Positions 1 through 5,128 of a stretch of DNA of 5,831 nt are shown in pieces (within the stretch, counting starts at the first letter, position 1; every line of letters begins with the position of its first letter). The stretch is from Clostridiales bacterium. Its GTDB lineage: Bacteria; Bacillota_A; Clostridia; Peptostreptococcales; Anaerovoracaceae. The stretch spans positions 1 through 5,831 of the forward strand of contig SVCR01000117.1 in assembly GCA_015058265.1 (NCBI GenBank), read 5' to 3'. A program made the position numbers and the translations under genes. The notes beneath the pieces are model-generated. The model saw only the letters and a program-made list of their open reading frames with translations, did no database searches and was not told where the DNA came from.

Positions 1-516
1 CGCCATGAGGATCGATATCACGTCGACAGGCAGCCCCAGAAACGCGCCGGCAGCTCCGTGGGTCAGGCTGATCCCGAGCGAGTCAAGAAGGCCGGTCCCG
101 AGTCTGCTCTCTCCTGCAATGGACGGTACTGTCAAGGTGACCACAGCCGCGCCGATGATCCCCATTACAGCCGGTCTCATCCCTGTTATCGCCCCGTTAA
201 CTATCTTACTGTCCCTGAACTGCCTGATCATTCTTGCTACGATACTGATCAGTATGAATTCAGGCAGGACGACTCCGAATGTTGCAGCTGCCGCGCCGGC
301 TATCCCCGCCGCTTCATACCCCACATAAGTGGCGGTATTGACAGCCAGCGGTCCGGGCGTTATCTGCGAGATGGCGACGATATTGGCAAACATCTCCTGG
401 CTCATATTCATGAACGGCTGTATGCTGTCATAGATCAGTCTGACGATGGCGAGTCCGCCGCCGAAGCCCAGAAGGCCTACTTTGGCAAAGCTTATAAACA
501 GCTGGAGGAATATCAT
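1..516 (-). CDS. CHR-family short-chain transporter subunit, second of a tandem pair (3' end cut off by window edge)
   Basis: This is a half-size (single-domain) chromate/anion transporter of the inner membrane. Reading the minus strand from ATG at 516 gives 172 uninterrupted codons to the window edge; family members of this kind usually run to about 180-195 residues, so only the last few are missing. The protein starts MIFLQLFISFAK, has the FGGG motif at residues 18-21, the family hallmark PGP at 54-56 within TPGPLAVNTATYVGY, and several hydrophobic stretches. Its ATG overlaps the stop codon of the upstream transporter gene (ATGA), and its GGAGGTGA ribosome site lies inside that gene, so the two are probably translationally coupled. 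In short-chain CHR pairs such as those of Bacillus subtilis both halves are needed for function. Chromate is the classical substrate; the natural one here is unknown. No chromate-responsive regulator gene is visible. Confidence 0.9.
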   Translation of the reverse strand, partial: MIFLQLFISFAKVGLLGFGGGLAIVRLIYDSIQPFMNMSQEMFANIVAISQITPGPLAVNTATYVGYEAAGIAGAAAATFGVVLPEFILISIVARMIRQFRDSKIVNGAITGMRPAVMGIIGAAVVTLTVPSIAGESRLGTGLLDSLGISLTHGAAGAFLGLPVDVISILMA

Positions 517-1079
517 TCTTCGTCACCTCCCCCGCCTGCAGCTTCTCGCGCCTTGCGGCTCCCCACCAGAGCGCTTGCTATCCCGAGCAGCATGAACAGA
601 ACTATCACGTATGCCGTGTTGATATTCAGAACAGCGATCAGCACGAAACTCAGTACCGCTGCAGCTATCGTATGTATTCCCTTGAATACTGCAGAAGACA
701 GCTTTATCACCGATACGATTATGAGTCCGAAAGCAGCAGCCCTGAGGCCCGCCATCGCGCCGCCGATATATCTGTTGTCACCTGCATAAGATATTAAGCC
801 CGCGATCAGCAGTATCATGACGAATGACGGAAGGACGACTCCGATTGTTGAGATAACGGACCCTGCAAGTCCCTTCTTCTTATATCCCACATAAGTCGCC
901 ATGTTGACCGCCACGACTCCGGGAAGGCTCTGACATACCGCTATGATATCGACGAATTCATCCTCTGTGAACCACTTTTTGCTATCGATCAGTTCATGCT
1001 GAAGCAGAGGCAGCATCGCGATGCCCCCTCCTATAGTAAAGGCTCCTAATTTGAAAAAAATTATAAACAGTTCCAGCAT
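513..1079 (-). CDS. CHR-family short-chain transporter subunit, first of a tandem pair
   Basis: This encodes a 188-residue integral membrane protein of the chromate ion transporter family, single-domain form. It begins MLELFIIFFKLGAFTIGGG, with GGG at residues 17-19, a PG hallmark at 53-54 inside LPGVVAVNMATYVGY, and a second conserved GLRAA segment near 111-115; hydrophobic stretches fill most of the remainder up to about 172. The tail is hydrophilic and ends GGGGDEE, where the gene also encodes the ribosome site for the next gene. I chose ATG at 1079 because family members start just before this motif; an in-frame ATG at 1157 would add 26 non-homologous residues and lie within the proS terminator. 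An AGGA lies about 14 nt upstream, rather far, so initiation may be weak. The partner gene downstream overlaps by 4 nt, and the two together probably form one functional transporter. Confidence 0.9.
   Translation of the reverse strand: MLELFIIFFKLGAFTIGGGIAMLPLLQHELIDSKKWFTEDEFVDIIAVCQSLPGVVAVNMATYVGYKKKGLAGSVISTIGVVLPSFVMILLIAGLISYAGDNRYIGGAMAGLRAAAFGLIIVSVIKLSSAVFKGIHTIAAAVLSFVLIAVLNINTAYVIVLFMLLGIASALVGSRKAREAAGGGGDEE
523..530 (-). promoter_or_regulatory. Ribosome binding site for the second CHR gene, embedded in the first
   Basis: On the minus strand GGAGGTGA lies 6 nt before the ATG at 516. It is formed by the codons for the glycine-rich tail (GGGGDEE) of the upstream transporter subunit. 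A strong site inside the upstream reading frame together with an ATGA overlap supports translational coupling and decides the start of the second gene. Confidence 0.85.
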
Positions 1080-1149
1080 GTCGGATGCAGTGTTCCTATT
1101 CCCTTCAGGCTCAGTACGAATCTTTCTGACACAGCCAATAGATCTCTCG

Positions 1150-1182
1150 AAAAACAACGGGCATCAGCTGATCCTGATGCCC
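1150..1182 (-). terminator. Rho-independent terminator of the ispF-proS operon
   Basis: On the minus strand a perfect 9-bp stem GGGCATCAG / CTGATGCCC (1182-1174 with 1167-1159) encloses a 6-nt loop and is followed by GTTGTTTTTC, a run of five T after a GTTG spacer. It lies about 49 nt beyond the proS stop, the expected place for a terminator. It also sits at the predicted start of the transporter transcript, so a second role as a 5' leader hairpin is possible. Confidence 0.75.
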
Positions 1183-1186
1183 ATTA

Positions 1187-1215
1187 AATATATACGGATT
1201 TTCACCTGTTGGCAA
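1187..1215 (-). promoter_or_regulatory. Candidate sigma-A promoter for the CHR transporter pair
   Basis: The minus strand shows TTGCCA (1215-1210), a 17-bp spacer, then TATATT (1192-1187). Both hexamers are close to the sigma-A consensus. Transcription would start near 1180, just inside the 5' arm of the proS terminator hairpin, leaving a leader of about 100 nt before the transporter ATG at 1079. A weaker alternative, TTGGCT-16-TACTGA, lies downstream of the hairpin. Inferred from sequence only. Confidence 0.45.
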
Positions 1216-1230
1216 TAACGAGATGTCTGA

Positions 1231-3009
1231 TTAGTGAGCGTTCAGAGTCTCTTCTGAAAGTCTCGAGAAGAAGCATCTTCCGTCGCCTTCGAGGTCAACG
1301 AGAGCTTTGGCCTTAGCGATAGCCTCTTCAACAGTCATTACCTCGTGGCTGTCTTCACGGCGAAGCTTGTACTCTACCTTGCCTTCTCCCGCAAGCTTTC
1401 CGACAGTGATCCTGATTGGGATACCTATCAGGTCAGCATCATTGAACTTGACTCCAGGTCTCTCATCACGGTCATCGACCATGACTTCTACGCCTATGCT
1501 CTCAAGTTTTTTCTCAATGTCATAAGCCATATTCAGCTGGACTTCGTCCTTAGGCTTGATGACTGTCACGATCACATGATACGGAGCTGTAGCCACAGGC
1601 CAGATAATACCCTTGTCATCATGGTGCTGCTCTACGATAGCCTGCATCGTTCTCGTGATGCCGATACCATAGCATCCCATCCAGTAAGGGTGATCCTCAC
1701 CTTTTTCATCCTTGAATGTAGCATTCATTGACTCAGAATACTTAAGTCCGAGTTTGAACACCTGACCGACCTCGATACCTCTTCTGAACTTGACCGGCTT
1801 GCCGCAGTGCGGACATGGATCGCCTTCCTGAAGTGTCTTGATATCTGTGACGATGTCTCCGGTGTAATCTCTTCCGTAGCATACGCCGAGCATGTGGTGG
1901 TCTTCCTGGTTAGCTCCTGCACACATGTTAACTGTTCCTACCAGCTCAGAGTCAACTACAACGATGCAGTTCTTGAGTCCGACAGGGCCGGTGAATCCGG
2001 CAACACTTCCTGTAAGCGGACCTGCAACAGTTTCATCAGAGAACTCGATGTAATGCTCAGGAATGTTAAGAGCATTGACGAGCTTGATCATGTTGAGCTG
2101 TCTGTCACCTCTTATGAAGCAAGTGACATAATCCTTAGGCTGAAGATCAGTGTCATATGTAGTAAACATCAGAGCCTTGATGGACTTCTCGACCGGCAGA
2201 TTCAGATAGTTGCATACATCCTCGATCGTCTTGGTGCCAGGTGTGTAAACAACTTCTGTAGGCTGCATTTCTTCTACTACAGGCTTCTCATCTGTGAACT
2301 CAGCTCTCTCCTGAGTAGCTGCCATTCCGCAGTTGTCACAGTACATGATGTCTGATTCTCCCCAGTCAGAAAGAGCGGAGAATTCGTGCGACTTGCTGCC
2401 GCCGATAGGGCCGTTGTCTGCCTCTACGATCCTGTAGTCGAGATCACATCTTGTGAAGATCTTCTCATATGCGTGATACTGTCTCATGTATGCGACATCA
2501 AGATCTTCCGGAGTTGCGTCGAATGTATACGCATCCTTCATGATGAACTCTCTTGTTCTCAGGAGTCCGTATCTCGGACGGGACTCATCTCTGTACTTGA
2601 ATTGGATGTGATACAGCGAGAACGGGAGCTCCTTGTATGACGACCACTCTTTACGGACAAAGTCAGTAAATATCTCTTCGCATGTAGGATTGAGGATGAA
2701 GTCGTTGCCGTTACGGTCTTTGATTCTCCAGAGCTCAGGTCCGTAAGCATACCATCTGCCGGTCTCCTGCCAGAGTTCTGCAGGGTTGACATGAGGCATA
2801 TATATCTCCTGGCAATCAATGTAATCCATTTCCTCTCTTACGATCTGCTCGATCTTTCTTACAGTTCTCCAGCCCAGTTTAGGATACATGTATATTCCCG
2901 CCGCTTCCTGCTTGATCATATTAGCTCTGACAAGCAGCTTGTGGCTCTCAAGTACAGCATCTGATGGTGCCTCACGAAGAGTCTTAAGGTGGTTCTTAGA
3001 TAATCTCAT
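1231..3009 (-). CDS. proS: Prolyl-tRNA synthetase, bacterial type with editing domain
   Basis: This cytoplasmic class II aminoacyl-tRNA synthetase joins proline to tRNA-Pro using ATP. The 592-residue protein is colinear with bacterial ProRS such as that of E. coli (about 570 residues). The N-terminal catalytic part includes GRWYAYGPELWR near 85-95, the class II motif 2 region (FKYRDESRPRYG at 137-148, then LRTREFIMKDAYTF) and motif 3 (GIGITRTM near 448-455). Residues about 230-395 form the insertion (INS) domain that hydrolyses Ala-tRNA-Pro; KSIKA at 275-279 probably holds the editing lysine, and CAGAN at 363-367 matches the AGAN segment of E. coli ProRS. The anticodon-binding domain follows from about 475. 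Two CxxC pairs (224/227 and 399/402) flank the insertion and may bind zinc. The roughly 20-residue C-terminal tail is slightly longer than usual. ATG at 3009 overlaps the ispF stop by 1 nt (TAATG), with AAGGGAG 9 nt upstream. Confidence 0.97.
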   Translation of the reverse strand: MRLSKNHLKTLREAPSDAVLESHKLLVRANMIKQEAAGIYMYPKLGWRTVRKIEQIVREEMDYIDCQEIYMPHVNPAELWQETGRWYAYGPELWRIKDRNGNDFILNPTCEEIFTDFVRKEWSSYKELPFSLYHIQFKYRDESRPRYGLLRTREFIMKDAYTFDATPEDLDVAYMRQYHAYEKIFTRCDLDYRIVEADNGPIGGSKSHEFSALSDWGESDIMYCDNCGMAATQERAEFTDEKPVVEEMQPTEVVYTPGTKTIEDVCNYLNLPVEKSIKALMFTTYDTDLQPKDYVTCFIRGDRQLNMIKLVNALNIPEHYIEFSDETVAGPLTGSVAGFTGPVGLKNCIVVVDSELVGTVNMCAGANQEDHHMLGVCYGRDYTGDIVTDIKTLQEGDPCPHCGKPVKFRRGIEVGQVFKLGLKYSESMNATFKDEKGEDHPYWMGCYGIGITRTMQAIVEQHHDDKGIIWPVATAPYHVIVTVIKPKDEVQLNMAYDIEKKLESIGVEVMVDDRDERPGVKFNDADLIGIPIRITVGKLAGEGKVEYKLRREDSHEVMTVEEAIAKAKALVDLEGDGRCFFSRLSEETLNAH

Positions 3010-3488
3010 TATTCAAATCTCCCTTCTATTGCGCAGGTCGCAACGGCCGCCATGCCTTCGCCCCTGCCCGTAAACCCGAGTCCTTCTTCAGTCGTCGCTT
3101 TGATATTGACTCTCGAAACCGGTATCCCGAGCGTATCAGCTATGTTATTTCTCATCTGTTCGTTGTACGGAGCGAGTTTGGGGGCCTGTGCTATGATCGT
3201 TACATCAACATTATTGATCACGGCATCTCCCAGCATTCTCCGGACTTCTGCAAGGAGCTTAATGGAGTCCGCTCCTTTATATCTGTCATCGTCGTCAGGA
3301 AAATGACGTCCGATATCTCCGAGGCCTGCCGCTCCGAGCAAAGCGTCAATCAGGGCGTGCGTTGCGACATCGGCATCGGAATGTCCGTCGAGTCCTTTAT
3401 TCCAGGGGACTGGAGTCCCGCAGAGTATAAGATCTCTCCCCGGGACAAGTCTGTGAACATCATATCCTGTTCCAACTCTTGTAGCCAT
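3009..3488 (-). CDS. ispF: 2-C-methyl-D-erythritol 2,4-cyclodiphosphate synthase
   Basis: This is the MEP-pathway enzyme that converts 4-diphosphocytidyl-methylerythritol 2-phosphate to methylerythritol 2,4-cyclodiphosphate, releasing CMP, in the synthesis of isoprenoid precursors. The 159-residue length is standard. Visible hallmarks are GYDVHR with the zinc ligands D10 and H12, [17 protein letters not shown] with active-site H36-S37-D38 and third zinc ligand H44, the DIGRHFPD loop at 58-65, and [16 protein letters not shown] at 130-145, which carries the conserved threonine/glutamate pair. The enzyme normally works as a homotrimer. The start at 3488 is supported by GGGAGGA 8 nt upstream. 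It is the first gene of a two-gene unit with proS, behind a strong predicted promoter. Its usual partner ispD is not in the window and is not fused here. Confidence 0.97.
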   Translation of the reverse strand: MATRVGTGYDVHRLVPGRDLILCGTPVPWNKGLDGHSDADVATHALIDALLGAAGLGDIGRHFPDDDDRYKGADSIKLLAEVRRMLGDAVINNVDVTIIAQAPKLAPYNEQMRNNIADTLGIPVSRVNIKATTEEGLGFTGRGEGMAAVATCAIEGRFE

Positions 3489-3519
3489 ATTATCTGTCCT
3501 CCCAACAGCATTGCTAATA

Positions 3520-3548
3520 ATTATAGGCTATGTCATTGAGACTTTCAA
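3520..3548 (-). promoter_or_regulatory. Sigma-A promoter of ispF-proS
   Basis: The minus strand shows TTGAAA (3548-3543), a spacer of exactly 17 bp, and a consensus TATAAT (3525-3520). Transcription should start near 3513, giving a leader of only about 25 nt. An A/T-rich tract upstream (about 3551-3575) could act as an UP element. A 6-bp inverted repeat overlaps the -35 hexamer. Confidence 0.85.
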
Positions 3549-3550
3549 TG
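3534..3550. repeat. Inverted repeat over the ispF -35 element, candidate operator
   Basis: CATTGA (3534-3539) and TCAATG (3545-3550) form a perfect 6-bp inverted repeat separated by 5 bp. The -35 hexamer of the ispF promoter lies inside it. No T-tract follows in either direction, so it is not a terminator. It could be a repressor site or coincidence. Confidence 0.4.
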
Positions 3551-3600
3551 AAAAAACAATATATATGAACGAAAAATTAGAAGTGATCGTGCTGAGAGCA

Positions 3601-3652
3601 TAAAAATAGGTCGAAGCGTTCATCGCCTTCCGGCTAAATGTTCGACTCGACC
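3601..3652 (-). terminator. Rho-independent terminator of carD, overlapping its stop codon
   Basis: On the minus strand GGTCGAGTCG (3652-3643) pairs with CGCTTCGACC (3618-3609) over 10 positions, with one G-T wobble and one mismatch. The pairing is followed directly by TATTTTTA. The enclosed segment contains a small GCC-GGAA-GGC hairpin (3634-3625) whose loop fits the GNRA pattern. The structure covers the last five codons and the stop of the CarD gene, so terminating ribosomes could interfere with folding. Assigned by eye; no folding energy was computed. Confidence 0.6.
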
Positions 3653-4107
3653 ATCTCGTCTGCTTCCTCCATTGTATAACCGCCGGAGTAGATCAGTTCA
3701 CTTTCAAGGATCTGCTTGGCAGTACCGAGGAGTTTCTTCTCCCCGGTCGACAGAGGTTTGGCTCTGTCTGACCTCACAAGATTCCTTACCACCGCAGCGA
3801 CCTCCAGGATATTGCCCGTCTGCATCCGTTCGGTATTCTCCCGGTATCGCTTGTTCCAATTAGGATTCATCGGCTCGGTCTCGCCGCTGAGAACTTTCAA
3901 AACCGCGGGTATATGATCCGGGTCGATGACCGGCCTTACACCCAGCCTCTCACAGTTGTCAACGGGGACGGATGCTTCCATCCTTGAGTAAGGAAGAGAG
4001 ACATTATAATACGTACGGGTCTCACCGAGAAAATCCTTGTCAACGATCTCAGTGATGATCCCCGCACCATACATTGGATATACAATGTGCTCTCCAACTT
4101 TAAACAC
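3634..4107 (-). CDS. carD: CarD/CdnL-family RNA polymerase-binding transcription regulator
   Basis: Proteins of this family bind the RNA polymerase beta subunit and stabilise or modulate open promoter complexes, often at rRNA and housekeeping promoters. The 157-residue product has the N-terminal CarD/TRCF-type RNAP-interacting domain (about 1-60), starting MFKVGEHIVYPMYGAG with its YP-GAG signature. An alpha-helical C-terminal domain follows, with NPNWNKRYREN at 81-91. W84 matches the conserved tryptophan that wedges into the upstream edge of the transcription bubble in Mycobacterium and Thermus CarD. VVRNL and LSTGEKKLLGTAKQIL are also typical. I chose GTG at 4107 because GGGAGG lies 9 nt upstream and homology begins there; an in-frame ATG at 4164 would add 19 unrelated residues lying between the two predicted promoters. 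The gene neighbours ispF, as in several bacteria, but has its own promoters and terminator. Confidence 0.93.
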   Translation of the reverse strand: MFKVGEHIVYPMYGAGIITEIVDKDFLGETRTYYNVSLPYSRMEASVPVDNCERLGVRPVIDPDHIPAVLKVLSGETEPMNPNWNKRYRENTERMQTGNILEVAAVVRNLVRSDRAKPLSTGEKKLLGTAKQILESELIYSGGYTMEEADEMVESNI

Positions 4108-4116
4108 GGTCTTGTT

Positions 4117-4122
4117 CCTCCC
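4117..4122 (-). promoter_or_regulatory. Ribosome binding site deciding the GTG start of carD
   Basis: GGGAGG on the minus strand lies 9 nt before GTG at 4107. It is the only good site near the homologous N-terminus and is the reason for rejecting the upstream ATG at 4164. Confidence 0.85.
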
Positions 4123-4135
4123 ACAGTACAAAGCT

Positions 4136-4164
4136 ATTATAATGTTTTTGAAGCAAAAAAGCAA
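4136..4164 (-). promoter_or_regulatory. Second candidate carD promoter (proximal, P2)
   Basis: The minus strand shows TTGCTT (4164-4159), a 17-bp spacer, and consensus TATAAT (4141-4136). The predicted start is near 4129, giving a leader of about 22 nt. It is downstream of the stronger distal promoter. The region is A/T-rich, so a chance match is possible. Confidence 0.5.
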
Positions 4165-4177
4165 TTAAAAAATAGTA

Positions 4178-4206
4178 ATTTTACCACCAGTATATTTACT
4201 TGTCAA
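4178..4206 (-). promoter_or_regulatory. Main sigma-A promoter of carD (distal, P1)
   Basis: The minus strand shows a consensus TTGACA (4206-4201), a 17-bp spacer, and TAAAAT (4183-4178). The predicted start is near 4171, with a leader of about 64 nt. This is one of the two best promoter matches in the window and suggests strong constitutive expression. Confidence 0.8.
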
Positions 4207-4235
4207 CATATAAATGTGGCATTTTTTGACCGTTA

Positions 4236-4252
4236 ATCACATGCTCATCACA
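4236..4252. repeat. 11-bp-phased direct repeat ATCACA-n5-ATCACA, candidate response-regulator box
   Basis: Two exact ATCACA hexamers at 4236-4241 and 4247-4252 repeat with an 11-bp period in the divergent region between carD and the response regulator gene. OmpR/PhoB-family regulators typically bind tandem sites with about this period. The pair lies about 30 bp upstream of the carD -35 and about 53 bp upstream of the regulator's -35. Its role is inferred. Confidence 0.3.
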
Positions 4253-4304
4253 ATCCGAACCCGTATACCTCACTTTCGCTAAGCCTCACAGCGTTTTGCA
4301 TATG

Positions 4305-4334
4305 TGGACGGCATCATTCTGAATGTGGTATAAT
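4305..4334 (+). promoter_or_regulatory. Promoter of the two-component operon, extended -10 type
   Basis: A consensus TATAAT at 4329-4334 is preceded by TGG (4326-4328), fitting the extended -10 TGn motif. A moderate -35 match, TGGACG (4305-4310), lies 18 bp upstream. The start would be near 4341, with a leader of about 72 nt. Two ATGTGG copies (4302-4307 and 4323-4328), 21 bp apart, overlap the -35 and abut the -10. Confidence 0.65.
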
Positions 4335-4355
4335 TTTTTGTAATTCAAACGATCA

Positions 4356-4380
4356 CCTGCAGCTGTTTTTCTTTTGCAGG
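4356..4380 (+). other. Small hairpin in the two-component operon leader
   Basis: CCTGCA (4356-4361) can pair with TGCAGG (4375-4380) around a 13-nt, T-rich loop, within the predicted 5' leader. No T-tract follows, so it is not a terminator, and it does not cover the ribosome site at 4399-4403. Function unknown; it may be coincidental. Confidence 0.3.
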
Positions 4381-4412
4381 ATATAAAACTTAGTATACGG
4401 AGGATCACAGCT

Positions 4413-5090
4413 ATGAAAAAACTGCTCATAGTAGATGACGAAGATAAGATCCGTGAGGTCATAAGAGAATATGCTGAGTTCAGCGGCTATGAAGCCGAAG
4501 AAGCAGCCGACGGAATGAGCGCGATCGGCATGGTCAAGCTCAACGACTATGATCTGATCATAATGGATGTAATGATGCCTAAGCTCGACGGCTTCAGCGC
4601 AGTCAAAGAGATACAGAAGATAAAGAATATTCCGGTCATCATGCTCTCAGCCAGAGGGGAAGAGTATGACAAGCTCTTCGGGTTCGAGCTCGGTATCGAT
4701 GACTATGTGGTCAAGCCTTTCAGCCCTAAAGAACTGATGGCTCGTGTGAACGCTGTGCTCAGCAGAGCGGATGCGTCAGAAAAGGGTTCTGCTTCCATCG
4801 AGAAGTTCGACGGACTCGAGGTCAACTTTGCCGCCCGTACAATTACTGTTGACGGCAAGCGCATTGAGCTGACCCCTAAGGAATACGACCTTCTCTTCTA
4901 TATGATCCAGAATAAGAACATCGCTCTCTCAAGAGACCGTCTGCTTTCAGACATATGGGGATATGACTTCTTCGGAGATGACAGGACGATAGATACTCAC
5001 GTCAAGAATCTCCGCAACAGCCTCGGGCCGTACAGGAAGTTCATCGTCACTCTGAGAGGTGTAGGATACAAGTTCGAATATGAAGAATAA
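4413..5090 (+). CDS. OmpR/PhoB-family two-component response regulator
   Basis: This is a cytoplasmic DNA-binding regulator, phosphorylated by the histidine kinase encoded just downstream. The 225-residue product has an N-terminal receiver domain (about 1-120) with acidic D8-D9, phosphoacceptor D52 in LIIMDVMMPKLDG, S79 at the Thr/Ser switch position, Y98 as switch aromatic and K101 in VVKPF. A C-terminal winged-helix domain (about 128-225) follows, including LTPKEYDLLFYM, DRTIDTHVKNLRNSLG and the ending RGVGYKFEYEE. All catalytic residues are intact. ATG at 4413 has GGAGG 9 nt upstream; an in-frame TTG at 4374 is less likely because it falls in the leader hairpin and adds residues before the receiver. 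The kinase gene begins 38 bp later. The closest named subfamily cannot be settled by eye and the target genes are unknown; autoregulation is plausible. Confidence 0.95.
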   Translation: MKKLLIVDDEDKIREVIREYAEFSGYEAEEAADGMSAIGMVKLNDYDLIIMDVMMPKLDGFSAVKEIQKIKNIPVIMLSARGEEYDKLFGFELGIDDYVVKPFSPKELMARVNAVLSRADASEKGSASIEKFDGLEVNFAARTITVDGKRIELTPKEYDLLFYMIQNKNIALSRDRLLSDIWGYDFFGDDRTIDTHVKNLRNSLGPYRKFIVTLRGVGYKFEYEE

Positions 5091-5115
5091 CGATCCGGCT
5101 TACAGGCTATCAGGC

Positions 5116-5120
5116 AGGAG
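5116..5120 (+). promoter_or_regulatory. Ribosome binding site deciding the GTG start of the histidine kinase
   Basis: AGGAG lies 8 nt before GTG at 5129. The kinase frame stays open further upstream into the end of the response regulator gene, but no other start codon in that stretch has a comparable site. Confidence 0.8.
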
Positions 5121-5128
5121 CATTTAAA

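Noticed and set aside
58..789. 243-codon plus-strand open frame
   Set aside because: It is antisense to both CHR transporter genes, which have clear family motifs and ribosome sites. Its product is low in hydrophobic order, matches nothing I recognise, and has no ribosome site.
1080..1157. Upstream ATG extension of the first CHR gene
   Set aside because: It would add 26 residues with no family similarity and begin at the edge of the proS terminator hairpin.
1807..2355. 182-codon plus-strand open frame
   Set aside because: It lies entirely antisense within proS, has no promoter or ribosome site, and reflects the codon bias of the real gene on the other strand.
3534..3550. Inverted repeat read as a terminator between carD and ispF
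   Set aside because: Neither strand has a T-run following the hairpin, the stem is only 6 bp and not GC-rich, and it overlaps a near-consensus promoter.
4108..4164. Upstream ATG start for carD
   Set aside because: The added 19 residues lie between the two predicted promoters and lack a ribosome site; GTG at 4107 has a strong one and matches the family N-terminus.
4374..4412. TTG start adding 13 residues to the response regulator
   Set aside because: Receiver domains start at MKKLLIVDDE, and ATG at 4413 has GGAGG at ideal spacing. TTG at 4374 falls in the leader hairpin.
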